A stretch of DNA of 64,000 nucleotides from Streptomyces sp. NBC_00193 (GCF_026342735.1 NZ_JAPEMM010000001.1:4960001-5024000), one strand, 5' to 3'; positions 7,841-17,553 are shown, counted from the stretch's first letter. Numbers and translations: made by a program. The notes: a model not told the origin generated them from the letters alone.

Positions 7841-9252
7841 CCACGGAGACTGCTCACCCTGAGCTCGATGGCCTGGGCACCTACGAATACGGATGGGCCG
7901 ACTCCGACGCGGCCGGTGCGGTCGCCAAGCGGGGCCTGTCCGAGGAGGTCGTCCGCGACATCTCGGCGAAGAAGTCCGAGCCGGAGTGGATGCTGAACCT
8001 CCGTCTCAAGGGCCTCAAGCTGTTCGGCAAGAAGCCCATGCCCAACTGGGGTTCCGACCTCTCGGGCATCGACTTCGACAACATCAAGTACTTCGTGCGT
8101 TCCACCGAGAAGCAGGCTGCTTCGTGGGAGGAACTGCCGGAGGACATCAAGAACACGTACGACAAGCTCGGCATCCCGGAGGCGGAGAAGCAGCGCCTCG
8201 TCGCCGGTGTCGCGGCCCAGTACGAGTCCGAGGTCGTCTACCACCAGATCCGTGAGGACCTGGAGGAGCAGGGCGTCATCTTCCTCGACACGGACACCGC
8301 GCTCAAGGAGCACCCGGAGCTCTTCCAGGAGTACTTCGGCACGGTCATCCCGGTCGGCGACAACAAGTTCGCCTCGCTGAACACCGCCGTGTGGTCGGGC
8401 GGCTCGTTCATCTACGTCCCCAAGGGCGTCAAGGTGGACATCCCGCTCCAGGCCTACTTCCGTATCAACACGGAGAACATGGGCCAGTTCGAGCGGACGC
8501 TGATCATCGTCGACGAGGACGCCTACGTCCACTACGTCGAGGGCTGCACCGCCCCGATCTACTCCTCGGACTCGCTGCACAGCGCCGTGGTCGAGATCAT
8601 CGTGAAGAAGGGCGGCCGCTGCCGCTACACGACGATCCAGAACTGGTCGAACAACGTCTACAACCTGGTCACCAAGCGCGCCGTGGCGTACGAGGGCGCG
8701 ACCATGGAGTGGATCGACGGCAACATCGGTTCCAAGGTCACCATGAAGTACCCGGCCGTCTACCTGATGGGCGAGCACGCCAAGGGCGAGACGCTCTCCA
8801 TCGCCTTCGCGGGCGAGGGCCAGCACCAGGACGCCGGCTCCAAGATGGTCCACATGGCGCCGAACACCTCCTCCAACATCGTCTCGAAGTCGGTGGCCCG
8901 TGGTGGCGGCCGCACCTCGTACCGCGGTCTGGTCGAGATCGGCGAAGGCGCCCACGGCTCCAAGTCCAACGTGCTGTGCGACGCGCTCCTGGTCGACACC
9001 ATCTCCCGCTCGGACACCTACCCCTACGTGGACGTCCGCGAGGACGACGTGTCGATGGGCCACGAGGCGACCGTCTCCAAGGTCTCCGACGACCAGCTCT
9101 TCTACCTGATGAGCCGCGGTCTGACGGAGTTCGAGGCCATGGCGATGATCGTGCGCGGCTTCGTCGAGCCGATCGCCCGTGAGCTGCCGATGGAGTACGC
9201 GCTGGAGCTGAACCGGCTGATCGAGCTGCAGATGGAAGGCTCGGTCGGTTAG
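7837..9252 (+). CDS. sufB: Fe-S cluster assembly protein SufB
   Basis: 471 aa from ATG 7837, which has GGGAGG eight bases upstream and overlaps the sufR stop. Scaffold subunit of the SufBCD complex on which Fe-S clusters are built in the cytoplasm. The right-handed beta-helix core is recognisable ([55 protein letters not shown]) and the C-terminal helical end [19 protein letters not shown] is intact. It acts with SufD and the ATPase SufC encoded downstream. Confidence 0.97.
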   Translation: MTTETAHPELDGLGTYEYGWADSDAAGAVAKRGLSEEVVRDISAKKSEPEWMLNLRLKGLKLFGKKPMPNWGSDLSGIDFDNIKYFVRSTEKQAASWEELPEDIKNTYDKLGIPEAEKQRLVAGVAAQYESEVVYHQIREDLEEQGVIFLDTDTALKEHPELFQEYFGTVIPVGDNKFASLNTAVWSGGSFIYVPKGVKVDIPLQAYFRINTENMGQFERTLIIVDEDAYVHYVEGCTAPIYSSDSLHSAVVEIIVKKGGRCRYTTIQNWSNNVYNLVTKRAVAYEGATMEWIDGNIGSKVTMKYPAVYLMGEHAKGETLSIAFAGEGQHQDAGSKMVHMAPNTSSNIVSKSVARGGGRTSYRGLVEIGEGAHGSKSNVLCDALLVDTISRSDTYPYVDVREDDVSMGHEATVSKVSDDQLFYLMSRGLTEFEAMAMIVRGFVEPIARELPMEYALELNRLIELQMEGSVG

Positions 9253-9311
9253 TCCCGGCCCGCCAGACGTCCCGCAGCAGATTCTTTAAGGAAGAGAGCA
9301 ACACGACAGCC

Positions 9312-10490
9312 ATGGCTGAGGCTCAGAACATTCCGGCGGGTTCCACCACCGCCGGCGCGATCGCGGTGGCCGCCGAGTCCACCGTCGCCACCCGGATGAG
9401 TGCCCCCCCGTCCTTCGACGTGGCGGACTTCCCCGTGCCCAACGGGCGCGAGGAGGAGTGGCGCTTCACGCCGCTCGCCCGCCTCAAGGGCCTGCACGAC
9501 GGCACCGCGGTCGCCAACGGCACCATGAAGGCCCAGATCGACGCGCCCGACGTGGTCACGATCGAGTCCGTCGAGCGCGGCGACGCGCGCATCGGCAAGG
9601 CCGGCACCCCGGTGGACCGGATCGCCGCCCAGGCGTTCTCGTCCTTCGCCAAGGCCACGGTCGTGACCGTGCCCAAGGAGGCGGTCCTCACCGAGCCCGT
9701 GCGCGTCACGCTGCACGGCGAGGGCGGCACCACCTTCGGTCACACCGTCTTCGACGTGCAGGCCTTCGCCGAGGCCGTCATCGTCATCGACCACACCGGT
9801 GACGGCGTGCGCGCCGCCAACGTGGACTTCCTCGTCGGCGACGGCGCCAAGCTCACCGTGGTCTCCGTGCAGGACTGGGACGACACCGCCGTCCACTGCT
9901 CCCAGCACAACGCCCTGGTCGGCCGCGACGCGACCTTCAAGTCGATCGTGGTCACCTTCGGCGGCGACGTCGTCCGCCTGCACCCGCGCGTGAACTACGC
10001 CGGTCCCGGCGGCGAGGCCGAGCTCTTCGGCCTGTACTTCACGGACGCCGGTCAGCACCAGGAGCACCGCCTCCTGGTCGACCACAAGGCCCCGCACTGC
10101 AAGTCGAACGTGGTCTACAAGGGCGCGCTCCAGGGCCAGGACGCCCACGCCGTCTGGATCGGTGACGTGCTCATCGAGAAGACCGCCGAGGGCACCGACA
10201 CCTACGAGATGAACCGCAACCTCGTCCTCACGGACGGCGCGCGGGTCGACTCGGTGCCGAACCTGGAGATCGAGACCGGCGAGATCGTCGGCGCCGGCCA
10301 CGCCTCCGCCACCGGTCGTTTCGACGACGAGCAGCTCTTCTACCTCCAGGCCCGAGGCATCCCGGCCGACGAGGCCCGCCGCCTGGTCGTGCGCGGCTTC
10401 TTCGGTGAGCTCGTGCAGCAGATCGGTGTCCCCGACATCGAGGAGCGCCTGCTCGCGAAGATCGAAACCGAGCTTCAGGGTTCCGTCTGA
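9312..10490 (+). CDS. sufD: Fe-S cluster assembly protein SufD
   Basis: 392 aa partner of SufB in the SufBC2D scaffold. It carries the N-terminal REEEWRFTPLARL motif typical of SufD, a beta-helix middle (GDGAKLTVVSVQDWDDTAVH, LFGLYFTDAGQHQEHR) and the shared C-terminus RRLVVRGFFGELVQQIGVPDIEERL. AAGGAAGAG stands before ATG 9312. The stop overlaps the start of the Rieske gene by one base. Confidence 0.96.
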   Translation: MAEAQNIPAGSTTAGAIAVAAESTVATRMSAPPSFDVADFPVPNGREEEWRFTPLARLKGLHDGTAVANGTMKAQIDAPDVVTIESVERGDARIGKAGTPVDRIAAQAFSSFAKATVVTVPKEAVLTEPVRVTLHGEGGTTFGHTVFDVQAFAEAVIVIDHTGDGVRAANVDFLVGDGAKLTVVSVQDWDDTAVHCSQHNALVGRDATFKSIVVTFGGDVVRLHPRVNYAGPGGEAELFGLYFTDAGQHQEHRLLVDHKAPHCKSNVVYKGALQGQDAHAVWIGDVLIEKTAEGTDTYEMNRNLVLTDGARVDSVPNLEIETGEIVGAGHASATGRFDDEQLFYLQARGIPADEARRLVVRGFFGELVQQIGVPDIEERLLAKIETELQGSV

Positions 10491-10807
10491 TGACCTATGT
10501 CAAGGCCTGTGCGCTGAGCGAGCTGGAGGAGAACGCCCCCAAGCGGGTCGAACTCGACGGCACGCCGGTGTCGATCGTCCGCGCCGAGGGTGAGGTGTTC
10601 GCGATCAACGACATCTGCTCGCACGCGAACGTCTCCCTCTCGGAGGGCGAGGTCGAAGACTGCATGATCGAGTGCTGGCTGCACGGCTCGGCCTTCGACC
10701 TGCGCACGGGCAAGCCGTCCGGTCTGCCCGCGACGCGCCCCGTCCCCGTATACCCCGTAAAGATCGAAGGAGACGACGTGCTCGTCTCCCTCACCCAGGA
10801 GTCCTGA
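10490..10807 (+). CDS. Rieske [2Fe-2S] ferredoxin within suf operon
   Basis: 105 aa bacterial Rieske ferredoxin. Ligands are Cys 43 and His 45 (CSH) and Cys 62 and His 65 (CWLH), the NirD/BphF-like spacing. It lies between sufD and sufC, the arrangement usual in actinobacteria, and probably feeds electrons to cluster assembly; the exact partner is not known. Translation is coupled to sufD through TGATG. Confidence 0.93.
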   Translation: MTYVKACALSELEENAPKRVELDGTPVSIVRAEGEVFAINDICSHANVSLSEGEVEDCMIECWLHGSAFDLRTGKPSGLPATRPVPVYPVKIEGDDVLVSLTQES

Positions 10808-10814
10808 GGTATCC

Positions 10815-11582
10815 ATGGCAACGCTTGAAATCCACGACCTGCACGTCTCCGTCGAGGCCGAGCAGGGCGCCCGCGAGATCCTCAAGGGCGTCAACCTCAC
10901 CATCAAGCAGGGTGAGACGCACGCCATCATGGGTCCGAACGGCTCCGGCAAGTCCACCCTCGCGTACGCGCTCGCCGGTCACCCGAAGTACACCATCACC
11001 AGCGGCACCGTGACCCTCGACGGCGAAGACGTCCTGGAGATGTCCGTCGACGAGCGCGCCCGCGCCGGCGTCTTCCTCGCCATGCAGTACCCGGTCGAGA
11101 TCCCCGGCGTCTCGGTCTCCAACTTCCTGCGCACCTCGGCCACCGCGATCCGCGGTGAGGCGCCGAAGCTGCGCACCTGGGTGAAGGAGGTCAAGTCCGC
11201 GATGGAGCAGCTCCAGATGGACCCGGCCTTCGCCGAGCGCAACGTCAACGAGGGCTTCTCCGGCGGTGAGAAGAAGCGCCACGAGATCCTCCAGCTGGAG
11301 CTCCTGAAGCCGAAGATCGCGATCCTCGACGAGACCGACTCCGGCCTCGACGTGGACGCCCTGCGCCAGGTCTCCGAGGGCGTCAACCGCGTCCGCGACA
11401 CGGGCGAGGTCGGCACCCTGCTGATCACGCACTACACGCGGATCCTCCGCTACATCAAGCCCGACTTCGTCCACGTCTTCTCCGAGGGCCGCATCGTCGA
11501 GTCCGGTGGCGCCGAGCTCGCCGACAAGCTGGAGGCCGAAGGCTACGAGTCGTACAGCACGAAGGGTGGCGCGACCGCGTGA
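10815..11582 (+). CDS. sufC: Fe-S assembly ATPase SufC
   Basis: 255 aa ABC-type ATPase that drives the SufBCD scaffold. Walker A GPNGSGKST at residues 40-48, signature FSGGEKKRHEI, Walker B ending IAILDETDSGLD, and switch His in LLITHYTRIL. The SufC-specific HPKYTITSGTVTLDG and QYPVEIPGVSVSNFLR segments are present. Start ATG 10815 follows GAGGTATCC. The stop overlaps the sufS GTG. Confidence 0.97.
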   Translation: MATLEIHDLHVSVEAEQGAREILKGVNLTIKQGETHAIMGPNGSGKSTLAYALAGHPKYTITSGTVTLDGEDVLEMSVDERARAGVFLAMQYPVEIPGVSVSNFLRTSATAIRGEAPKLRTWVKEVKSAMEQLQMDPAFAERNVNEGFSGGEKKRHEILQLELLKPKIAILDETDSGLDVDALRQVSEGVNRVRDTGEVGTLLITHYTRILRYIKPDFVHVFSEGRIVESGGAELADKLEAEGYESYSTKGGATA

Positions 11583-12835
11583 CACAGTTGCCTGGCCTCC
11601 TCGACATCGAGGCGATCCGCAAGGACTTCCCCCTTCTGGATCGTGTGGTCCACGACGGGAAGAAGATCGTTTATCTGGACAACGCGGCGACTTCGCAGAA
11701 GCCGCGCCAGGTGCTCGACGCGCTGAACGAGTACTACGAGCAGCACAACGCCAACGTCCACCGCGGCGTGCACGTGCTCGCCGAGGAGGCCACGGCGCTG
11801 TACGAGGGCGCCCGCGACAAGGTCGCCGCCTTCATCAACGCTCCGAGCCGCAACGAGGTGATCTTCACCAAGAACGCCTCGGAGTCGCTCAACCTGGTCG
11901 CGAACATGCTCGGCTGGGCGGACGAGCCCTACCGGGTCGACCGCGAGACCGAGATCGCCATCACGGAGATGGAGCACCACTCCAACATCGTGCCGTGGCA
12001 GCTGCTCTCGCAGCGCACCGGCGCGAAGCTGAAGTGGTTCGGCCTCACCGACGACGGCCGGCTCGACCTGTCCAACATCGAAGAGGTCATCACGGAGAAG
12101 ACGAAGATCGTCTCCTTCACGCTGGTCTCCAACATCATGGGCACGGTCAACCCGACCGAGGCGATCGTCCGGCGTGCGCAGGAGGTCGGCGCGCTGGTGC
12201 TGATCGACGCCTCGCAGGCCGCACCGCACATGCCGCTCGACGTACAGGCGCTCGGCGCCGACTTCGTGGCCTTCACCGGTCACAAGATGTGCGGCCCGAC
12301 CGGCATCGGCGTCCTCTGGGGCCGCCAGGAGCTGCTCGAGGACCTGCCGCCCTTCCTGGGCGGCGGCGAGATGATCGAAACCGTCTCGATGCACTCCTCG
12401 ACCTACGCCCCGGCGCCCCACAAGTTCGAGGCCGGTACGCCCCCGATCGCCCAGGCCGTCGGCCTCGGTGCGGCCGTGGACTACCTGACCGCGATCGGCA
12501 TGGACAAGATCGCCGCGCACGAGCACGCGATCACCGAGTACGCGATCAAGCGGCTCTCGGAGGTCCCCGACCTGCGCATCATCGGCCCGACCACGGCCGA
12601 GGACCGCGGCGCCGCGATCTCCTTCGTGCTCGGTGACATCCACCCGCACGACGTCGGCCAGGTACTGGACGAGCAGGGCATCGCGGTCCGCGTGGGACAC
12701 CACTGCGCCCGCCCGGTCTGCCTCCGGTACGGAATTCCGGCGACGACGCGAGCGTCTTTCTATCTGTACTCCTCTCCGGCCGAGGTCGACGCGCTGATCG
12801 ACGGGCTGGAGCACGTACGGAACTTCTTCGGATAA
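11579..12835 (+). CDS. sufS: Cysteine desulfurase SufS
   Basis: 418 aa PLP enzyme of fold type I, group II. It takes sulfur from L-cysteine as a persulfide on Cys 376 (RVGHHCARP) and passes it to SufU. The PLP lysine is Lys 236 in AFTGHKMCGPTG; EMEHHSNIVPW and DASQAAPHMP are also conserved. The GTG start 11579 overlaps the sufC stop, so translation is coupled. Confidence 0.97.
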   Translation: MTQLPGLLDIEAIRKDFPLLDRVVHDGKKIVYLDNAATSQKPRQVLDALNEYYEQHNANVHRGVHVLAEEATALYEGARDKVAAFINAPSRNEVIFTKNASESLNLVANMLGWADEPYRVDRETEIAITEMEHHSNIVPWQLLSQRTGAKLKWFGLTDDGRLDLSNIEEVITEKTKIVSFTLVSNIMGTVNPTEAIVRRAQEVGALVLIDASQAAPHMPLDVQALGADFVAFTGHKMCGPTGIGVLWGRQELLEDLPPFLGGGEMIETVSMHSSTYAPAPHKFEAGTPPIAQAVGLGAAVDYLTAIGMDKIAAHEHAITEYAIKRLSEVPDLRIIGPTTAEDRGAAISFVLGDIHPHDVGQVLDEQGIAVRVGHHCARPVCLRYGIPATTRASFYLYSSPAEVDALIDGLEHVRNFFG

Positions 12836-12864
12836 GACGAAGCGACGAGGGCGACGAGGGCGCA

Positions 12865-13326
12865 GTGAAGCTGGAATCGATGTACCAGGAACTGATCCTG
12901 GACCACTACAAGCACCCGCGCGGGCGAGGCCTGCGCGACGGCGACGCCGAGGTGCACCACGTCAACCCGACGTGCGGTGACGAGATCACCCTGCGCGTGA
13001 AGTACGACGGCGAGACCCTCACGGACATCTCGTACGAGGGCCAGGGCTGCTCCATCAGCCAGGCCGGCGCGTCGATACTGAACGAGCTGCTCGTCGGCAA
13101 GGAGCTGGGCGAGGCGCGGAAGATCCAGGAAGTCTTCCTGGAGCTGATGCAGTCCAAGGGCAAGCTGGAGCCCGACGAGGCCATGGAGGAGGTGCTGGAG
13201 GACGCGGTCGCGTTCGCCGGCGTCTCCAAGTACCCGGCCCGGGTGAAGTGTGCTCTGCTGAGCTGGATGGCGTGGAAGGACGCGACCGCCCAGGCACTGG
13301 GCGACGCCGAGAGGAAGACGGCATGA
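12865..13326 (+). CDS. sufU: SufU, zinc-dependent sulfur transfer partner of SufS
   Basis: 153 aa, IscU-like fold. Ligand set Cys 37, Asp 39 (NPTCGDEI), Cys 62 (GQGCSIS) and Cys 129 (ARVKCALLSW), plus the insertion before the last Cys that marks SufU rather than IscU. It accepts persulfide from SufS in a zinc-dependent swap. The GTG start 12865 gives MKLESMYQELILDHYKHPRG, the family N-terminus. Confidence 0.95.
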   Translation: MKLESMYQELILDHYKHPRGRGLRDGDAEVHHVNPTCGDEITLRVKYDGETLTDISYEGQGCSISQAGASILNELLVGKELGEARKIQEVFLELMQSKGKLEPDEAMEEVLEDAVAFAGVSKYPARVKCALLSWMAWKDATAQALGDAERKTA

Positions 13327-13667
13327 CCGAGAACGCGACGCCCGAGGCGTCCATCAAGCCGGCCACCGAGGAAGAGGTCCGCGAGGCCCTCTACGACGTG
13401 GTCGACCCCGAGCTGGGCATCGACGTCGTCAACCTGGGCCTGATCTACGGCATCCACATCGACGACGCGAACATCGCGACCCTCGACATGACCCTCACCT
13501 CGGCGGCCTGCCCGCTGACGGACGTCATCGAGGACCAGGCGAAGTCGGCCACGGACGGCATCGTCAGCGAACTGCGCATCAACTGGGTGTGGATGCCGCC
13601 GTGGGGCCCGGACAAGATCACGGACGACGGCCGCGAGCAGCTGCGCGCGCTCGGGTTCAACGTCTGA
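13323..13667 (+). CDS. sufT: SufT / MIP18-family (DUF59) Fe-S maturation protein
   Basis: 114 aa from ATG 13323, which overlaps the sufU stop (ATGA). DUF59 core: VREALYDVVDPELGIDVVNLGLIY, LTSAACPLTD with the conserved Cys, and a C-terminal WMPPWGPDKITDDGREQLRALG. Proteins of this family help insert clusters into target proteins. It is the last gene of the suf operon, before a strong terminator. Confidence 0.93.
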   Translation: MTENATPEASIKPATEEEVREALYDVVDPELGIDVVNLGLIYGIHIDDANIATLDMTLTSAACPLTDVIEDQAKSATDGIVSELRINWVWMPPWGPDKITDDGREQLRALGFNV

Positions 13668-13724
13668 TCGACGCCCGCCCCGTGCACGACCCGCACGACG
13701 GCCGTCCGACGGCCGAGTGAACGA

Positions 13725-13756
13725 ACGACCCCCGGCACACCCGTGCCGGGGGTCGT
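13725..13756 (+). terminator. Terminator of suf operon
   Basis: Perfect 14-bp stem (13725-13738 with 13743-13756), loop ACCC, followed by CTGTTTT. One of the clearest intrinsic terminators in the window. Confidence 0.93.
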
Positions 13757-13824
13757 CTGTTTTCCCGGACGACCGCCCGCGTGCACCGGGAGTTGGCCAC
13801 GGTGGCCGAATCTTCTCGACGGCC

Positions 13825-13839
13825 CGTCACAACGTGACG
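13825..13839. promoter_or_regulatory. Palindrome CGTCAC-AAC-GTGACG
   Basis: Perfect 6-bp arms with a 3-nt spacer, 21 bp before the TTG start of the first duplicated secreted-protein gene. Position fits an operator or a 5' leader hairpin. Confidence 0.4.
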
Positions 13840-13860
13840 GCGCAGACGAGAGGACCTCCG

Positions 13861-15285
13861 TTGACCGTTCGCCCTTCACCGGCACGCCGCCTCGGTGCCG
13901 TGGGAGCCGCCGGGGCCGCCGCCCTGCTCGCCGCAGGACTGGCCGCGCCCGCCCACGCCGCACAGGAAGCCGCCGCCGAACCGACCATCGCGCTCTCCGC
14001 CGGTCACCTCTCCGGCGCCGTCGGCGCGATCGGCGACCCGGGCGTCACCGTGGACATCGCGCAGGAGGGGATGCCCGCCGCCTTCCTCAGGGTCGACGTC
14101 CTCTCCTCCAGCAACCCGGCCGTCGCCGGGCCCGGCGACGTCCGCATCGACCGGACCGGCCACGGCGACCGCGAGCTGACCGTCCGCCCGCGGGCCCAGG
14201 GCTACACCGACCTGACGCTCCGGGTGACCGGCCGCGGCGGTAAGACGGCCACGGCCACCCTCTCCTACGCCGCTTCGGCGCGGGTGGGCACCAGCGCCTT
14301 CTCCACCCGCTACCTCACGGGCTCCGCCGACTCCTCGGCCGCCGTGGACGTCGGCGGCGGCTACGCGCTGGTGGCCGACGACGAGACCAACGTGCTGCGC
14401 CTGTACGACCGTTCCCGCTCGGGCGCCCCGGTGAAGACCTGGGACCTCGGCCCCGCGCTCGGCATCAAGAAGGAAGCCGACATCGAGGCCGCCGCCCGCG
14501 TCGGCGACACCGTCTACTGGACGGGCTCGCTCGGCAACAACAAGGACGGCAAGTACAAGGCCGAGCGCAACACCGTCTTCACCACCCGGCTCACCGGCAC
14601 GGGCGCCGACACCGAGGTCGTCCTCGGCTCCGCCTACAAGGGCCTGCGCGAGGACCTGATCGCCTGGGACACCGCCAACGGCAACCGCTACGGCTTCGCG
14701 GCGGGCACGGCGGCCGGCAAGATCCCGAAGAGCATCGACGGGTTCAACGTGGAGGGCCTGGAGTTCGCTCCGGGCTCCACGACGACCGCCTACCTGGGCT
14801 TCCGCGCCCCGCTCGCCCCGGCGGTGCCCGGCGGCAAGGCGCTGGTCGTGCCCGTCACCAACATCGACCAGGTCGTGGCCGGCGCGGCCAAGCCGGTCTT
14901 CGGCGAGCCGGTCGAGATGGACCTCGGCGGGCTCGCGGTCCGCGACATCCGCAAGAACGCCGCCGACCAGTACCTGATCCTGGCCGGTTCCTGGGCGGCG
15001 GACGACAACTCCGACCCGTACGCCCTCTACCAGTGGGACGGCGTCCCGGCCCACGCCCCGGTCAAGCGGGCCGACCTGCCGACCACCGACCCGGGTGGCT
15101 GGGAAGCCGTGGTCTCCGTACCCGACCTGCGGGTGCCCGGCGCCCGCGTCCAGCTGATCACCGACAGCGGCTCCGCCGACCTGTACGGGGACGGCACCGA
15201 GGCCAAGGACCTCACCCACCCGGAGTGGAAGAAGTCCCGGTCCGGATGGTTCATGCTCGGCCCGATGCGTGGGGGATCCCGATGA
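13861..15285 (+). CDS. Secreted protein, first of tandem pair (DUF3616-like)
   Basis: 474 aa from TTG 13861, chosen because GAGAGGA lies ahead and it begins a good signal peptide (LGAVGAAGAAALLAAGLAAPAHA, cleavage after AHA). A 90-residue beta-rich N-terminal domain is followed by a 320-residue region with repeats of the kind found in propeller-like secreted proteins: VDVGGGYALVADDETNVLRL, EADIEAAARVGDTVYW, LGGLAVRDIRKN. The match to DUF3616 is my best guess. Function unknown; exported. The stop overlaps the start of the next, paralogous gene. Confidence 0.85.
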   Translation: MTVRPSPARRLGAVGAAGAAALLAAGLAAPAHAAQEAAAEPTIALSAGHLSGAVGAIGDPGVTVDIAQEGMPAAFLRVDVLSSSNPAVAGPGDVRIDRTGHGDRELTVRPRAQGYTDLTLRVTGRGGKTATATLSYAASARVGTSAFSTRYLTGSADSSAAVDVGGGYALVADDETNVLRLYDRSRSGAPVKTWDLGPALGIKKEADIEAAARVGDTVYWTGSLGNNKDGKYKAERNTVFTTRLTGTGADTEVVLGSAYKGLREDLIAWDTANGNRYGFAAGTAAGKIPKSIDGFNVEGLEFAPGSTTTAYLGFRAPLAPAVPGGKALVVPVTNIDQVVAGAAKPVFGEPVEMDLGGLAVRDIRKNAADQYLILAGSWAADDNSDPYALYQWDGVPAHAPVKRADLPTTDPGGWEAVVSVPDLRVPGARVQLITDSGSADLYGDGTEAKDLTHPEWKKSRSGWFMLGPMRGGSR

Positions 15286-16673
15286 CGGCGCAGAAGAAGC
15301 AGATGACGAAGAAGACGTACCTCGGCGCCGCCGGCATCGCCGTGCTGCTCCTCGCCGCCACGACGATGCCCGCGCAGGCGGTCACGTACGGCACGCCCAC
15401 CATCTCGCTGTCCGCCTCCTACCTGTCCGGCGCCGTCGGCGCGACGGGTGACCCGACGGTGGACGTGACCGTGGCGCAGAGCGGCGCGGGCGTCTCCGCG
15501 CTCACCGTCAGCGCCTCGGCCTCCAGCAAGGCCACGGTCGCCGGGACCGGTGACGTGAGCGTCACCGGGGCCGGCGCGGTCCGCAAGCTGGCGGTCGCCG
15601 CCCGCGGCCGCGGCTACACCAACCTCACCGTCAAGGTGACCGGGCTGGGCGGCAAGACCGCCACCAAGACGCTGTACTACGCCGCCTCCTCCGCGGTGCA
15701 GAGCCCGGCCGACGCGCGCTACTTCACCGGTGCCTCGGACTCCTCGGCGGCCGTGGACGTCGGCGGCGGCTACACGGTCGTGGCCGACGACGAGAGCAAC
15801 GTGCTGCGCCTGTACGACCGAGCCAACTCCGCGGCCCCGGTCCGGACCTGGGACTTCAGCTCGCAGCTCGGCGTCACCAAGGAGGTGGACATCGAGGGGG
15901 CGACCCTGATCGGCAACACCATCTACTGGACGGGCTCGCTCGGCAACAACAAGGACGGCGAGTACAAGGCGCCCCGCAACACGGTGTTCACCACCACGCT
16001 GACCGGCTCCGGATCCACCGCGCAGCTCGCGTACGGGCGTTCGTACAAGAAGCTCCGCGACGACCTGGTGGCCTGGGACACGGCGAACGGCAACCGCTAC
16101 GGCTTCGCCGCCGGTACGGCCGCCGGTGAGGCGCCGAAGCAGATCGACGGGTTCAACGTGGAGGGGCTGGAGTTCGCTCCGGGTTCCACCACCACCGCCT
16201 ACCTGGGCTTCCGCGCCCCGCTGGCCCCGGCGGTGATCGGCGGCAAGGCGCTGGTCGTGCCGGTGACCAACTTCGACAAGGTGATCTCCAGCGGGACCAA
16301 GGCCGCCTTCGGCGCGGGCATCGAGCTCGACCTCGGCGGGCTCGCGGTCCGCGACATCCGCAAGAACGCCGCCGATCAGTACCTGATCCTGGCCGGTTCC
16401 TGGGCGGCGGACGACAACTCCGACCCGTACGCCCTCTACCAGTGGGACGGGATCGCGGGCCACGCCCCGGTCAAGCGGGCCGACCTGCCGACCACCGACC
16501 CGGGCGGCTGGGAGGCCATCGTGGCGGTCCCCGACCTGTCGGTCGCGGGTGCGCGGGTGCAGCTGATCACCGACAGCGGCTCGGCCGACCTGTACGGGGA
16601 CGGCACCGAGACCAAGGACCTCACCCACCCGGAGTGGAAGAAGTCCCGCGCGGCCTGGTTCACGCTGAACTGA
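15282..16673 (+). CDS. Secreted protein, second of tandem pair (DUF3616-like)
   Basis: 463 aa from ATG 15282 (GGGGGA upstream), overlapping the previous stop by 4 nt. Signal peptide to about residue 30 (AAGIAVLLLAATTMPAQA). Same architecture as the upstream gene; long blocks are identical, for example GFNVEGLEFAPGSTTTAYLG and AVRDIRKNAADQYLILAG. One 122-nt stretch (16329-16450) differs by a single base from 14920-15041. It overlaps the convergent membrane protein gene by 14 bp at its 3' end. Confidence 0.85.
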   Translation: MTAQKKQMTKKTYLGAAGIAVLLLAATTMPAQAVTYGTPTISLSASYLSGAVGATGDPTVDVTVAQSGAGVSALTVSASASSKATVAGTGDVSVTGAGAVRKLAVAARGRGYTNLTVKVTGLGGKTATKTLYYAASSAVQSPADARYFTGASDSSAAVDVGGGYTVVADDESNVLRLYDRANSAAPVRTWDFSSQLGVTKEVDIEGATLIGNTIYWTGSLGNNKDGEYKAPRNTVFTTTLTGSGSTAQLAYGRSYKKLRDDLVAWDTANGNRYGFAAGTAAGEAPKQIDGFNVEGLEFAPGSTTTAYLGFRAPLAPAVIGGKALVVPVTNFDKVISSGTKAAFGAGIELDLGGLAVRDIRKNAADQYLILAGSWAADDNSDPYALYQWDGIAGHAPVKRADLPTTDPGGWEAIVAVPDLSVAGARVQLITDSGSADLYGDGTETKDLTHPEWKKSRAAWFTLN

Positions 16674-17553
16674 ACTCCCCGGACGGCGCGGACTGCCTGG
16701 TGAGCTCCGCCGCGAGGTCCTCGCGGCGGATCCGCCGGTCCGTGTAGAGCAGGCCGGCGGTGAGCTGCGGGAAGCAGAGCAGCAGCGTCTGGGCGACCAT
16801 CGCGCCGAGCGCCGTGAGGACCGCGTGCACGAAGCCGCCGTCCACCGCCGGGATCAGGCTGAGCGCCCCGGCGAAGGCGAAGGGCAGCTGGACGGCGTAC
16901 GCCGCTGCGAGCGCGAACGCGGCGGCGAGGCCGGTGAGGCCGAGCGTGCGCCACCAGGCCCCGCGCACCAGGCGGGCCGAGCGGCGCAGGGCGCCGAGCG
17001 GGCCGAGGCCCTCGCAGGCGGCGACCGTGGGCGCGAGCGCGCACAGCACCCCGAGTCCGAGTGCGGCCGGCAGGGTGGCCGCCGCCGCCAATGGCGGCAG
17101 CCCTGCGGCGAGGACGGCGGCGCCCGGTCCGGCCACGGCGCCGAGGACCAGGAGCTGGGCGCCGAGGACGGCCCCGAAGCGGGGGCGGGCGGCGCGCAGC
17201 AGCGTACGGGCGGTGGCGGGGCGGCCGAGGACCGCCGGGCGGAGCACGGCGCCCGTCAGGGCGGAGGCCAGGGCGCAGGTCAGCAGGGTCGCCAGGGCCG
17301 CGGCGGGAACCAGGGCGTCGACGGGCCGGACGTGCAGCGCGAGGGCGGCCAGGGCGGTCGCGGCGAGCAGCAGCAGCGCGGCGAGCTGGCCGAGGAGCAT
17401 GGCGCCGACCAGCGGGACCCAGTACCGGGCGAGGGCGGCGCAGGCGCCGCCGAGTATGTCGCCGGGAGTGAGCGGCCGCAGGGATATCACCCCGGGCCGG
17501 GGTGGCCGTGGCGGAAGCCAGCCGCCGCCCCAGTGGGTCCAGTGCCCGTCCAT
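16660..17553 (-). CDS. Hypothetical multi-pass membrane protein
   Basis: 297 aa from ATG 17553 with GGAGGGG just upstream. N-terminus WGGGWLPPRPPRPGVISLRPLTPGDILGGA, then about six Ala/Leu-rich helices; layout resembles the glycerophosphoryl-diester-phosphodiesterase membrane-domain family (a cytoplasmic PLTPGDIL box before the first helix). No enzyme domain is attached. Its last 14 bp overlap the stop region of the convergent secreted-protein gene. Confidence 0.75.
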   Translation of the reverse strand: MDGHWTHWGGGWLPPRPPRPGVISLRPLTPGDILGGACAALARYWVPLVGAMLLGQLAALLLLAATALAALALHVRPVDALVPAAALATLLTCALASALTGAVLRPAVLGRPATARTLLRAARPRFGAVLGAQLLVLGAVAGPGAAVLAAGLPPLAAAATLPAALGLGVLCALAPTVAACEGLGPLGALRRSARLVRGAWWRTLGLTGLAAAFALAAAYAVQLPFAFAGALSLIPAVDGGFVHAVLTALGAMVAQTLLLCFPQLTAGLLYTDRRIRREDLAAELTRQSAPSGEFSSA

